Assembly: GCF_047948215.1 (NCBI RefSeq)
Contig: NC_134455.1
Coordinates: forward strand, 72,751,689-72,815,688
Direction of reading: 5' to 3'
Source: Lycorma delicatula
Lineage: Eukaryota > Arthropoda > Insecta > Hemiptera > Fulgoridae
Length of the DNA: 64,000 nucleotides
The position numbers and the translations under genes are program-made. The notes beneath the pieces are model-generated. The model was not told the origin of the DNA and searched no databases. It was given only the letters and a program-made list of their open reading frames with translations. Shown here piece after piece: positions 32,181-44,428 of this stretch; position 1 is the first letter of the stretch; each line of letters starts with the position of its first letter.

Positions 32181-33839
32181 AAAAAGGTTTTATTTGAACT
32201 GAATGCAATCTTGATGTATGCCAATGTCTGGAACGGAACATGACGTAGCTATAGTCAGCAGTTTAGTGTCGAAAGGGTGTATGCGATAAACCAGATCAAT
32301 TCAGTTTAATTTCTTAACGTCTGTAATAAAAGTAAAAATTTCACTTTATAACTAATCCTACGTAGATACCCTTTAGGCTTGACGTTATAACGTAATTCGT
32401 TCATTCTATCTCTACCCTTTAATTATTAATACATTTAACTAAACTTGACGTGATCTATATAAAGTGTTATTATGTACCCATTATAATAAAAGATATTTAG
32501 TTTATTTACTCATTTATTATTCAGGGTTTGTTCATATTACTTACTGCATAGATATTACATTTTTTTAAATTTCCCCTCTGTTCTAATTTTACAGATACTC
32601 ACTTCAGTGTTAAAGAAACACTAAGAAACTTGTAGAGACGGTTTTAAATAATCCCAACAAATATATACATTTTGGTCCTTTCCAATCCGAAAGTTATCAT
32701 TCTGTATTCACTATTAATAAAATTAAATATAAAGAACATTTTTAAAAAGATATAAAGCACAAAACCATGGACTTCCGCCAATTATATATAGACCTCGTCT
32801 GACAATTATGTTGAGCATAAATGCATAATATTTTTTACAATAAATTTTAATATAAAAATATTGGATTTATCAAAAAATAAAATTGTAGACCAAATTGGAC
32901 TTTTCTCTGAAGATATTTAGGATTAAATGGATCAACTCTTCTGATAGATAATAATCACATTAAATTTCTAAATTTTTTATTTAGGCTAGATGAAAACATA
33001 CAATATAGACATAACATATTTATTAAAACTCACTAGTCAGTAGGTAAATCATTTTTTTACCGCACTTTTTTTTTATCTAAATCATATTTTTATATGAAAA
33101 CGACGAATGTTTGACTGATCCTGAAAGATAATCTTCTTCTATTACATACCTTCTTTAATACTAGGTGGGGATGTCACTTATTCTAAAGTAAACTTGGTCA
33201 ATCCTAACTCTCTTCTATAATAAGTTTATCATCCCAAATAATAGTATTAAACTATTAAATACTTTCTGTTATTGCTATTGTGGAAATAATAAATAAATTT
33301 ACATCAAAACAAGGATGAAAGTTTATTTCATATATATATATATATATATTTGTATAACATAAAAAGTATTTATTCAATGTACTTAATAATTAACAAATTA
33401 AATGAATAATTAATATATACAATTACATTGAAAACACTGTACATATAACTGATAAAAATAGTCTTTAACTCAACTGTTTATTCATTTATTCTATTTATTA
33501 TTTTTACTTATCTTGCAGTACACCCTTAATAAGTTATGTTGCAAGAAGGAAAATGTTAAAATTCATTACAATAACAACATTATATATTACTGCCGATGTT
33601 AATTTATATAATCAATTAAAGTTGCCTACAATATTTTCTTATATGAATATAAAAACCACATTTTAGTATATACATAATTATCTTAGTTTTCAAGTTTTTG
33701 AATTATTAAGAAAAATATATGTGTATGTATTTACATAAAAAAGTAAAATAAAATTAAACATAGAACAACTGCATTTTAATATAATTACTTTGCTACTTAA
33801 CTAAGTTCTATTTAGTTTCCTTGCATCATAATTCTATAG
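32181..33839. other. AT-rich intergenic stretch
   Basis: No gene was recognised. A run of (AT)n of about 20 bases lies at 33331-33350. Confidence 0.35.
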
Positions 33840-34190
33840 ATATGCTGCAAAAAGAGAAGTATGGTAATCATTCAAAAAATGGGATATGAGTTTTTTGCAT
33901 TTCATGACCAAGAGACGGTAGAAAATAAAACAAAAATGCGGGGTAATGTTCGTATGTGCATACATATTTACGTGTTTTGGCGAATTTAAAGTATAATAAC
34001 TCTTAACTGAAAAAACTGATTTTTATAATATTTTGTTCGCATAATTGTATATATGGTTCAATTTTTTGGTAATATTTTGGGATGAGTATCTCCAGGGGGT
34101 GGAGTAAGTAGTTTATTGGGGTCAATTTTCTTAAAAGTTTACAAATATAACCCTACTTTATATCAAGCTCAATAGACATGTTTCTTACCA
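33840..34190 (+). repeat. Dispersed repeat D, diverged copy
   Basis: Starts AGAAGTATGGTAATCATTCAAAAAATGGGATATGAG, parallel to the start of repeat D, and continues with GTTCGTATGTGCATACATATTTACGTG and AGTATAATAACTCTTAACTGAAAAAACTGATTTT. The similarity is clear at the start and weak later. A pure T run follows at about 34190-34209. Confidence 0.5.
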
Positions 34191-34863
34191 TTTTTTTTTT
34201 TTTTTTTTTGTTAATTCCCCTTCCCCAAAAATCGAAAAAAGCTATCATTTTATTAATTACAAATTTTTTAACCGATTTTTTTTAATGTCTTTCTATGTAA
34301 GTATAGTAGTAGTGCAACCGACCCAGAAAAGTACTCTAGGGCAATATTTGAGTTAGGGGAGGCAGATTAAAGTTTAAGAATATCATAATACCCCCTACTC
34401 CAAAGTAGAAATCTTAGTAACTTTTTATTGCTGTACCTTTTGTAATTAATTTTTTTTTTAATTTTCTCTAAGATAGTAAACGTAAAAAAGTCAAACAATT
34501 TCTTGGAAAGTGATTTTGAAGGTAAATGAGCAGAAAAAAACAAAAAATTAGCGATTTTTAGAATTAAACTTTTTTTTTTTTGCTTTATTTATATAATATT
34601 ACAACAAAACTTCATTTCTGGTAATCTTTGATAATCTGAAATTTTTAGTAATTTCTTTCATATTTTATTATTTTTTCATTGTATAAGGATAACCAATGCC
34701 AAGAAAGTATTACAACTTTGTTGTCAGATTTTTTTTTGTAGGAACTTATTTTATTATTTTGTTTTATAATTTTATAACTCAATAAAAGTTATAATTAGTT
34801 ATTTATATTTTTTTTTTTATTTTATCTTTATAACATTGAAGAAGATTTTTTCTATTTCTTCTA

Positions 34864-34929
<66 letters not shown>

Positions 34930-36589
34930 GTATACATACGGCTTATTTAACTGTGCCTGGTGTCTTGCGGTCGAAAACAATCAGTGGTAGGCGGTAACCG
35001 TGATGTTGCTTCCTTGCCATGACTCATCATTTTTTAATATTTACTACAATTTTATACATTTATTAACATTAATAACTAATAATTTAAGTAATAAATTGTA
35101 TGGATATATATAATCTACATAATAGATTACTTGTGTGTTACTGTTACAAACACACAGAAGTATATTTGTTCGAGAAATTACAGAGAACACATACTTTATC
35201 AGTGAAAGGTTTTTTAATAACAGGAAAATTTGATTGAACCCAAACTTAAGGTACACTGTAACCAAAGACATTGAAAAGCATTTTGCGGCTAAACAAATAT
35301 CATTAAATCTAATGTATATTAGAAGAGTTGTAACTAAAACTGTTGTTAGAATCTTTGAAACTGCATGTTAAACCGATAAAAAGTAAGGAAGAATGCTGTG
35401 TTAAAGCTATTAATTTTTGTTTAAAAAAAATATTATGAGATAACTAATGAGCAGATACTGAAGAGTATGAAGAAAATACATGTCGAAGAGGATTAATTGT
35501 GGAATGTGTGGAAAGAAATAGAAAAGAAGCCAAGGGGTTTTAAGGACTACAAAAGAGGTAAAAGAAAAAGAAACAATAAATTAGATATTTAATAAAAGTA
35601 AATTTAGTACAATAAAAAACTTTACTTCCAGTTCTTGTACTATGATTATTCAAGTATCAGAAGCTGGATAAAATTAAGTATTTGCTCGATAAAACTTTCG
35701 TCATGTTTGCCTATGCAAGCTGAATATAAATATAATCTTTTTTATATGAAACGTCAAATAAAAGTTCCAGTTTACTATCAACAAAGATTTATTTACTTGC
35801 TTCTTTAATGCTGTGTAAAGTTTTTCTTTTGTTTTTTACTTTTTATTCGTATTTATAAAATAATTGTATCATTCTTTAAAATTTAAGTTTTTTAAATTTA
35901 TTTTTATTTTTGTTAAAAATATATTTTATTAGATTTTATACTATATAACACAAACGTCATTCTTTAACAAAAACGAGAATATATTAACTGCTTAAAAAAA
36001 AAATTTTGAGTTAAATTTATTGATTGATTTAATAGTAAAATTACCATTTCATTATATTTCCTTTATTGTAATTAAATAATTTCCAAATGTCAAAATCTAG
36101 CCACTCATATCAAACAGTACATAACAATTCTCATGAAAGAGATATTCTATTATTTTTAAATCAATGAGCGTAGTAGTTTTCAGATATGACCTTCAAAATT
36201 ACTATCGCGATTCACAACTTCACTTTTTTAATTAACATACATCCGTCAAAAAATACAGCAGAAAATTGCAGTCATTTTTAAGAATAAATTCAGTATTAGA
36301 CAAAAGTATTATAGAAATCGTTCAGAATTATCACGTAAAAAAACTGATGTGGATACCACATGACTTTCTTGTACGCCTATTAAACTACATATACATATTT
36401 TTAAAAGTACATAAAATTTTATTTCATTAATAACTTCTGAAATTTTTTTATATATATTTTTTTTAATTTTAGTTGTTATTATTGAATAATTATTATATAT
36501 AACTGTAAAAGTTTTTTTTTTTTGCAGTCATGGGTTAATAATTATTAATAAATCAATATATTTAAATTAAAAAATTTCTTTTTTAAATA
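34191..36589. other. AT-rich intergenic stretch
   Basis: Contains long T runs and the (CT)29 microsatellite at 34867-34924. Around 35390-35560 two partial frames (SKEECCVKAINFCLKK and, shifted, ENTCRRGLIVECVERNRKEAKGF) look more protein-like than their surroundings, but I cannot assign them. Confidence 0.4.
34867..34924 (+). repeat. (CT)29 microsatellite
   Basis: A perfect CT dinucleotide run of 58 bases; polypyrimidine on this strand. Confidence 0.97.
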
Positions 36590-36889
36590 GAAACGGAGAA
36601 GAAGTTTGATTCGAACCGATGTGCCTCCCCTTGTAAGATCCAAATATTTCATTGCCTAAAATTCTATTTGATTATAACTCTGGAACCAATGAAAGTAAGT
36701 ACCGCTTATGATATATCGTTGAAAAGCGTTCAATGAGGGCTTACCACTGCAGTTAAGAAAAAGTGCAAAATCCAGTTTTTTTTTGTATTTTGGACTTTTT
36801 TGGACACTTCTGATTAAGTCGACTGCAATCAAAAGGGGAGGTGCACAACTAGATGTTATTACAGTCCTAAATTCAAAATTTTAACATTG

Positions 36890-37050
36890 TACGGCTAATC
36901 GTTTTTAGTTATGCGATATACATACATACAGACGTCACGCCGAAACTAGTCAAAATGGATTCAAGGATGGATATTCCGTTGAAATCTGAAAACCAAGATT
37001 TTTTCCGATCAGAGTACTTCCTTTACTTTGTACAAGGAAGTAAAAATTGA
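36890..37050 (-). repeat. Dispersed repeat D, diverged minus-strand copy
   Basis: The reverse complement opens TTACTTCCTTGTACAAAGTAAAGGAAGTACT and continues through TTGGTTTTCAGATTT to GACGTCTGTATGTATGTAT. The start matches the GTACAAGGAA...GTA.T start of repeat D, and the CATACATACA stretch resembles the one in the copy at 58150-58480. The sequence from 36600 to 36890 is probably part of the same unit. Confidence 0.55.
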
Positions 37051-39439
37051 GGTAGGCAGTATCAGGGGTATACTCGAAAGAATTTACGTTAATTCGTATT
37101 ATTTGACCCATCTTTGGATGCGAGGATGTTGATAAAATACAAAAAAGTTTACTTTTTTACTTTGCATCTGTTAGGTGGGACCTTTTAATATTTAATTCTT
37201 ATTAATTATCATTTTATCAGCTCGTGTAGTCAAATTTAACATTTCGACATAATTTTGTAAGTTACTAGTGTCAACTGATAACGTCTGATAATCTCTGGAG
37301 AAGAAGGAAGTAAAATCGTTTTTCCTTTGTTAAGGTATTCCTACACATGGGTAAGAAAGTAAGTTACGTTACGCGTAAACATTGCGATTCTATTACGAAA
37401 GCGTATTAAATCGCCTGATATTTTAGGATAAGTCTAAGGTCATTCGGTTTAGTCTCTAGTCTGTACGCATCTTAGTGTGTGTGTCAATGATGTTTAAGAA
37501 AATGAAGACTTGCCGCGTGTAAAATTCGATCTTTCAGTAGTCTCTTTCACGTAAGGAACCTTAAACCAGTTGAAATCAGCAGTTTTAACATTTTCAGCAT
37601 TTATGAAGAAAATACAATGAGTGATTTTATCATATGGAGATAAGTCATTTTTTAATGAAGGACGCGATAACGTATACAATAATGAACGGAGTAGGGTGGC
37701 CTTCTTTAATTATTTACAATGTGTTACTTTACAATTATTTACAATTTTACTTGCAAGTGATGATAGGATAAAAGATAACTGAGAGTTCACCATCATATCT
37801 CTTCCATATATATTCCAGCAATCTTACTTTCCTTTCTACACAAAATTGTGTCCAAAAAATTGAATTATGTAATCTTATTACGTATTATTTAGTACCAGAG
37901 AAAATCACAGAATGAAATGGTTCGGCAGGGTGATGAATTTTAGAAGTTTATAATTGATTATAGGAGGCAAGACATGAGTAATGCAAGTAACGCCTGAAAC
38001 GAAACGAAAATCTGTGGAATGGCGTCTTGCATTTTGTCTCCCAGAAAGACAAAATCCAAGACGATGTTTTCTCCCTTCGCAAGTTCCTTCCTGTTTTCTT
38101 CCTTCGTCAAGTTTTGATTTGCGAACTATTTTGAGACAAAATATGAGTTTTGGTTGTCTAATTGTTGCAACAAAGCTGTACAGAATAGTAATGTCTACTG
38201 CGAATCGCTGACAAAAATTCGGTCTTGCTATCTTGCTAACCAGAAGAGTGAACTTGTTCAACCAGGCGTTGTCTTGATTTACAACGCTCGCCTACATGAT
38301 CCCGCCATTGAGCAACGTTCCCTAGACCTTTGGCTGGGAACAGATTAATTATTCTCCATATAGACAGATCCTTGCAGAAAATGACCATCAGCTGATCTTG
38401 TGTCTTAAAATCTACTTGGCTGACTGTTCTATGACTATGATGAGACCAAATAAGATGTTGAATACGTAGCTTGGGTTGCAGGTGTCATCATTCTATGACA
38501 AAGAGTTAAACTTCTCTGTTGCTCCTCTAAGATAAGTCCCTCAACATTAGTGGGAATTATCAAGAAAAATTGAGTTAGGTTTATACTCCAAATAGCAATA
38601 AAACTTTTACGTGAATACGTTCTTGATTTTATTTTAATAGCGCTTCGAAACTTACATCTGGATACCGCGAATGTTAAAATTCCAACTCTGTTGAGATGCA
38701 TTCAAAACACAGTCCTGCGAATTACACTCACCCAGTTCATAAAAGGGCTCTATTTTTTAAATTATTACTTTCATAAGCATCAATTTGGAAAATGTCACGG
38801 GTTCCTTAAAGTGCTTAATATCAATAAATAAACAAGAATGGATATTGATAAACAAAAATTTTCTTTAAATTTTCCCGTCGGATAGCCTGATTTTGCATCC
38901 TTAAGAATGTAAAAAATTTATTTGTTTATAGTTTTTGTCATAATCTTACATTTGCATCCTTTTTTTAAATTGCTGGCTTATAGTTTTTTTGTTAAAATTT
39001 GTTTAATTGCCACCATTTCTTGGGACAGGTTTATTAGCAGAACTTCGTAAACATGCATTTTTGCGGGAAGATCAAATAAATATTTATAAAATTAAAAGAC
39101 ACCGAGTTCTAGTATTTTTTTTATTATTATTTTATATCCGTAGTCAGTGATTCTTAATATTAAATAAGTAAAAAATACTTCTGTTCGAAAATAATAACTG
39201 AACTGAGACAAAATCAGTGGCTTTTTAAAAAACAATAGAACTTTTCTTTTGTCTAACTACCTAACTACCTTAAAATATTTTACATGACATTGTTAAATGT
39301 TACTGGCATTTCAAATATTCAGTTTGTTTATTTATAAATTACGTGACAGAATCTTCTAATATAATGTTGGTAAACCAGTTTTAAACTTATATATATATTA
39401 ATGATCAAATCAGTATAAAAAAACCCTATTCTTACGTGT
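37051..39439. other. Intergenic stretch with a few unassigned frames
   Basis: Frames at 37494-37679 (-), 37981-38211 (+) and 38435-38701 (-) occur in slightly less AT-rich sequence, yet I recognise no domain in any of them. At 38029-38054 ATTTTGTCT and AGACAAAAT form a short dyad. This block may be an old DNA transposon or an unrecognised host exon cluster. Confidence 0.35.
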
Positions 39440-39651
39440 AAATGAGAAAGTTTGTCTGTTTATTTGCTTTGTTTTCACGCTAGAACCAACCTACCCGATT
39501 GCTTTCAAATTTTCAGAATACATTCATGTTAACCCAGGGAAGGTTTTAAGCCGTAGTTCGAGGCCGAGCCCCTTGCGGGTAGAGTTGTGAATTAAAGAAA
39601 CAAAGAATAATTTTTTTACTTTATTATTCTTCTGTTACCATGGCAACAGAA
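39440..39651. repeat. Dispersed-element end with near-perfect CCATGG palindrome
   Basis: The segment AATGAGAAAGTTTGTCTGTTT leads through GCTAGAACCAACCTACCCGATTG and GTTCGAGGCCGAGCC, phrases typical of insect dispersed repeats, to the palindrome at 39630-39651 (one mismatch). The same palindrome and its left flank occur at 763-809. It may be the 5' side of a Helitron-type or other non-autonomous element; I cannot decide which. Confidence 0.5.
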
Positions 39652-40099
39652 ATAAATTATGAACTTTTCGTCGTCGAAGATGTTTGCACTTTAATTACCA
39701 TAGTTACTACTATTCTGTCTTTTGTAATTTTTTTTTTTTTCAAAAAAAATTGTAAAGTCTGTATACCACCATCGTCTTCGTCGTTCATCTCCTCTTTGAG
39801 AAATTCTCAAAAACTCCTAATCTTTCTTTCTTAACTGAGGAACTTTCTGAAGTTTTTACACATAATAAAATCATTTTGAAGGTCCGTAAATTTTTTATAG
39901 CATATTTACGGGTCATTCCGAGCAAAATAAAAAAAATCAGTCCAGTCCGCCTAGAAGAACGTCTTCACGGATTGTAAATAGGTTTTGAGCAAACATTTTT
40001 CCTGTGATAGCAAATAAAAGAGAAAAACAAGGGAGTTGTGGATAAGATTTGTTGAAATGGAATACATTTTTAGCGGCATAGATTTTTTTAATATAAAAT
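39652..40099. other. AT-rich spacer
   Basis: A frame at 39640-39834 starts inside the palindrome and has one hydrophobic run. I do not regard it as a gene. Confidence 0.35.
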
Positions 40100-41070
40100 A
40101 TTACTTTGTAATAATAGTGTTGGGAAATATCCTGAACCCCGTAGGGGAACACACCCGCCTTGTGACGATCCCGGTCGCCACAGCACCCCCTCCGTTCCTA
40201 GCTCTGATGGGTTTTACCGGATATCGCCTTTTAGACCCTCTAAACCTGATAACACAACACAGTCAATCAGTTTGGCGTCTTTCAGGATGCCACCCATGCA
40301 AATGCCTCGAAAGATATTTCCATCAGTGTATTTTCACAACCTACTACGGCCTTCGCATGGCCTTTTCTAACCACGACCATCTACTGTAACTTACATCACT
40401 TAGCTATCAAATAACCGATTCGCGGAAGCGCCTCCCTCTAACACCAAAGAGTTTACACAATACCTCTTCCTATATGTAAATTCAATTAGACTATACAACG
40501 GATCATTACTTGATTGACCACCAAAAATACTATCCTCATACAAAAACACAAGTGATGATCGCAACAACACAATTGTGACCTACAATTCAATTTACTTAAA
40601 AATCAAGAAAAAGATTGACATATTTAATAATCCTAGTTTGAAAGCATATCCTGTCCCTCTCTCCTTTGGTCTGCTTGTGTCCTAGACTTCGGACAAAATC
40701 CCGAACTAATCAAGCCAAATCTGGCCAACCTACTTTGAAAAGCACCATGCTAGAAAGAAACTGTGCAAAATGCCGATTGAGAATACCACAATACTAGTTT
40801 TCAGAATAAGGAAAACACCATGTATGTAACGGTATGTAACAATTCAGTCCACCTGACCTGCCATAAATGGAAACCTTAGTCGTTTATTTCTTTTATGGGA
40901 GCAGAGTTAAGTTGGCCTACCTTTTTGGCATCGTAACGGTAGTTGGTGCTCAGTCTCAAGGATGTCCATGAGATTAATACCAGAAATAACAAGGACCGCC
41001 TCGCGCGAGACAGTCATTAGGCACCAGTCACAGATAACAAAAGGAGACGCTGGGCTCTCAATAAAATATT
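40100..41070. repeat. Unassigned GC-richer block next to an S1 SINE
   Basis: Composition is clearly less AT-rich than the flanks. One frame (40036-40389) runs through CCCGTAGGGGAACACACCC and ends after MAFSNHDHLL; its residue content (many Pro, His and Thr) looks like translated non-coding DNA. The right part contains CCGCCTCGCGCGAGACAG and GGAGACGCTGGGCTC, again like retroelement non-coding sequence. I cannot name the family. The S1 SINE at 41099 abuts it. Confidence 0.45.
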
Positions 41071-41098
41071 TCCAACTTATTCACTGAGAACATATTTT

Positions 41099-41378
41099 TT
41101 CTATTTAGCCTCCGGGACCACCATAAAGTATTACTGCAGAGAATGAATGAGGATAACATGTATGAATGTAAATGAAGTGTCTTGTACTGTCTCAGGTCGA
41201 CCGTTCCTGAGATGTGTGGTTAATTGAAACCCAACCACCAAAGAACACCGGTATGCACGACCTAGCATTCAAATCCGTGTAAATGTAACTGCCTTTACTA
41301 GAATTTGAACCTTAGAACTCTCGACTTCTAAATCAGCTGATTTGCCGAAGAGCTCACCACTTGACCAACCCGGTGGAG
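41099..41378 (-). mobile_element. S1 SINE, nearly complete copy
   Basis: On the minus strand the head GGTTGGTCAAGTGG is near 41370, followed by an AAATCAGCTGATTTAGAAG dyad, a B-box remnant, GGATTTGAATGCTAGGTCG, ACCGGTGTTCTTTGGTGGTTGGG and the TCATTCTCTGCAG.AATACT region. The tail GGAGGCTAAATAG lies at the left end. No clear target duplication was found. Confidence 0.85.
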
Positions 41379-44242
41379 TTATAAGATCGAATGTGTCTAG
41401 TTTATGTGTTAGAAGGCAATAAATTAATAGCTTCCTTTGCCTGCTCTAAATATGCAGAATTAATAGACGCAATACTCTTCATACCTTGTATACATAAATC
41501 AGCCACATTAAGCCAAGAAATTTTATTATAAGTTGGTTATTAGGAAAGAAAATACGCACATACAGGTTTGGAACATTGAAAAACGTAAAAAAAAATATTA
41601 CTACTTTTTTGAAGTCTATTAACAAAATCACCATAGAAGTTTGAACGTATAAAAAGTATTTGTTATTTGCAGATTACCATTAAATCACTCTTCACTGTAA
41701 ATATTTAATTAAAAGAATAAAAATTATAGAAGATATTTATTTACCTTAATTACTATCATCGGTGATCGATTTTCCATCATCTGTTGTATTACAGTTATTT
41801 TTGTAATCACAACAACAAATAATCGTCCTCATTTTCATCGAGACCGTTGGTAATGTAATATTTCTTGAACTAATTTTTAATCAAATCATCCGGTATTTCT
41901 GTACCGTGCTGCATTAAATCACTCATAAATTTGTATCAGACGCTTTCTTAGTGTTGCCAGATCATAAAATCTCGTGTCGTGTTAGCCATCCGGTTTGTGC
42001 AGTGTTTATGGAGTTTGCTCATAAACAGTCGGTTTACGCAGATATCGAGAAGAAGAAGAATAGATCTCACTCCTTCAGAAATAATAACATTATCACAATT
42101 TCCAGCAGTCGATCTTCGCTATACATTATTGGTCATATGGTTTCTAAAACTGTCCGTTAGAAGTACGGAAGGTTTTTGTAATAAAGCCCCTGGTCAACTA
42201 TCCTAGATGCATTTTGAAAGTTAGACAGTATTCACGCCTGACAAGTGTAACTGCCTCAAAATTACTTGTTAACAAGCCCCAAAAGACGTAAAACTTTTCT
42301 TTGTGTCGTAATCATGGTGAATAAGGAGCTTCATGCTGCTATTGATCTTGTATCACTGAGCGCATAAACTGGTACTAAACTTTACTTAAGTTTCGTAACT
42401 TTGCATAGTTTCTCTTCATTTTGTCTTACACTTCACGTCTCTGTCACACTTTATTCTAAAACGATGACTTTTGAAACATCACCATTATTTTTACAAACAC
42501 TTTGTATTTTTATTTTTATTGTTTTAAATTAAGTGTCACATGTTCAATTATTAATTAGTACAGATAGATATTTATTATTTAATTTTATAGTCATACAGCC
42601 ACATGTATTTAAATGTGATCAGACGATTATTTATTTATATTATTGCGTAATTTAGATTTTAAGTAAAAATAAATCATAATTACAATATGAAATGCAAAAC
42701 ATAACATTACACATAATAATTCTTAACTTTGCCGTCTCGTTGATTTCATTGAAACCATTTTTTTTACCAGGAAAAGAGAAGGGACATATTTTTTATTTAT
42801 CTATTACTTTTTTCATAAATTAAAAAAAATATTTACGTAATAAACGTTTTAGCCGTTCTGTGTCTGAATAACCTACATCAAATTTAAATAATTCTAAATA
42901 GTAAAATAAATTACGTTTTTTAATTAGAGGTTGAATATAATTTAAATCACATAAATTATTACCAATTAGGAAATTATGTACTTTTTCACAAGATATTTGG
43001 TCATTGTCAAATAAAAAATCTTAAATGAGAAAATTAGATGTACTAGTTTTATTGACTTTTTATTTTAAAAAAATGCTGCTGGCGAACTAGTAACTATTAC
43101 ATTAATCTTTTTACAGCTTTGCTTAAAAATATATGAAAAAATTAATAAAACATGCATTTATTTATTAAGGCCAAAATTTAATTTATAAGAATACATATAA
43201 GAATTCTAAGCATTCTAGATGAATATCCACAACTTCTGTTCATAATATAAATGATATTTATGGAAACTCATTTATTTTTCAATATGTCGGCAATCTTGAA
43301 TTGATTACATTTTTATGAAAATATATTATTCTAATACAACTTTATCACCATTAATGTTATATTCAGTAATATTTTAACATAACCGTACTAAATTTTATGT
43401 TTAAATAAATGACATTCATGTAAATACTAAAATTTTTAAAAAAATTACTAAATTTTTATACCATAACCAAAAAAAGATTCTTAAAATCTAAAAAAATTAA
43501 GGTTAAAAAGATTCTTGACTAAATCTAATGAGTTTTCAAGTAAGATTTACGATTTCATATGATTTTTAATTAATTTAAATAAAAGTAGATTAGTAAGAAA
43601 GAAATTAATGATAACCTGATACTATTAAAAAGCAGCCGATAATAAATAACTACAAAAAATGTTCGTATTCAGAAGCTGCAAGCTTTTTTTTAATTAACGT
43701 GTACTATTTCTTTCTTATATAGCTGTTACCATTGATAATACACATATTTTAAGCGAATTTACCAGATTTATTATCATGCTGATAACGATTACTTTTAGTT
43801 GAGAATAGGTAACATTTTTTTTTTTTAATTTATCGCATGTAAACAAAGTTAATGATTAATTTTTTCGATTAAAAAAAAATAGGTATTTGTTATTTCTGTC
43901 ATTACTGATCGTGTAAATTAGCTAATAATCGGAAAAAGATTTATGAACATCAAAGCAATCTGAATAAGTATTATAACAAAAGAATTTTATGATAAATGAC
44001 AAATTACAAATATATTTAGATACTTATTTATACTCTCATATATCTTTTAGATTATATGTTTTCCTGATTTTTCTCTATATTCAACTCTTTTAGTAGTATT
44101 ACTACTAAAAAAAAAAAATTATTTTTATTTTTTTGTTTATATTAATAATTTTTAATTTTAGAAGTATTTTAACCTTCGTTAGGTTTTATTTGTTAAGTGT
44201 TATTTCTAAAGTTTCTTACAATTTTAAGTTCGTTTCGAATAA
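41379..44242. other. AT-rich intergenic stretch
   Basis: The part at 41880-42400 is less AT-rich and has overlapping plus-strand frames (41951-42160, 41979-42206) without recognisable domains. The rest is low-complexity. A palindrome TTTTAGTAGTA-T-TACTACTAAAA lies at 44088-44110. Confidence 0.35.
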
Positions 44243-44428
44243 TGTTTCTCTTAATGGACTGACAGATATTGTTCTGAATTCCTTAATAAAGATCAAATTT
44301 TGGCCTTTATTATGGCTCTTAACAATTAATGTAAGGACTAAGTTCTGTGGTTAGGTAAGGACTTAACCACAGATTTGATCTTCATTAAGGCATTCAGAAC
44401 AATCTCTATCGCTCCATTCAGAGAAAGG
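44243..44428. repeat. Nested inverted repeat: 58-base outer arms, 10-base inner arms
   Basis: The outer left arm 44243-44300 pairs with 44371-44428 reversed (for example ATTGTTCTGAAT, CCTTAAT, AAGATCAAAT on the left against their complements on the right), with about ten mismatches. Inside the loop, TCTGTGGTTA at 44344-44353 pairs perfectly with TAACCACAGA at 44364-44373. GTAAGGACTAA and GTAAGGACTTA in the loop are also near-direct repeats. The motif TCATTCAGAGAAAGG occurs twice just to the right (about 44416-44453). A transcript would fold into a long stem. Confidence 0.82.

Noticed and set aside
38001..38701. A host gene cluster suggested by several frames in less AT-rich DNA
   Set aside because: Frames lie on both strands, overlap, and show no domain or splice pattern I can support.
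41951..42206. Two overlapping plus-strand frames as a small gene
   Set aside because: They read the same DNA in different frames, neither has a recognisable motif, and no splice or polyadenylation signal stands out.
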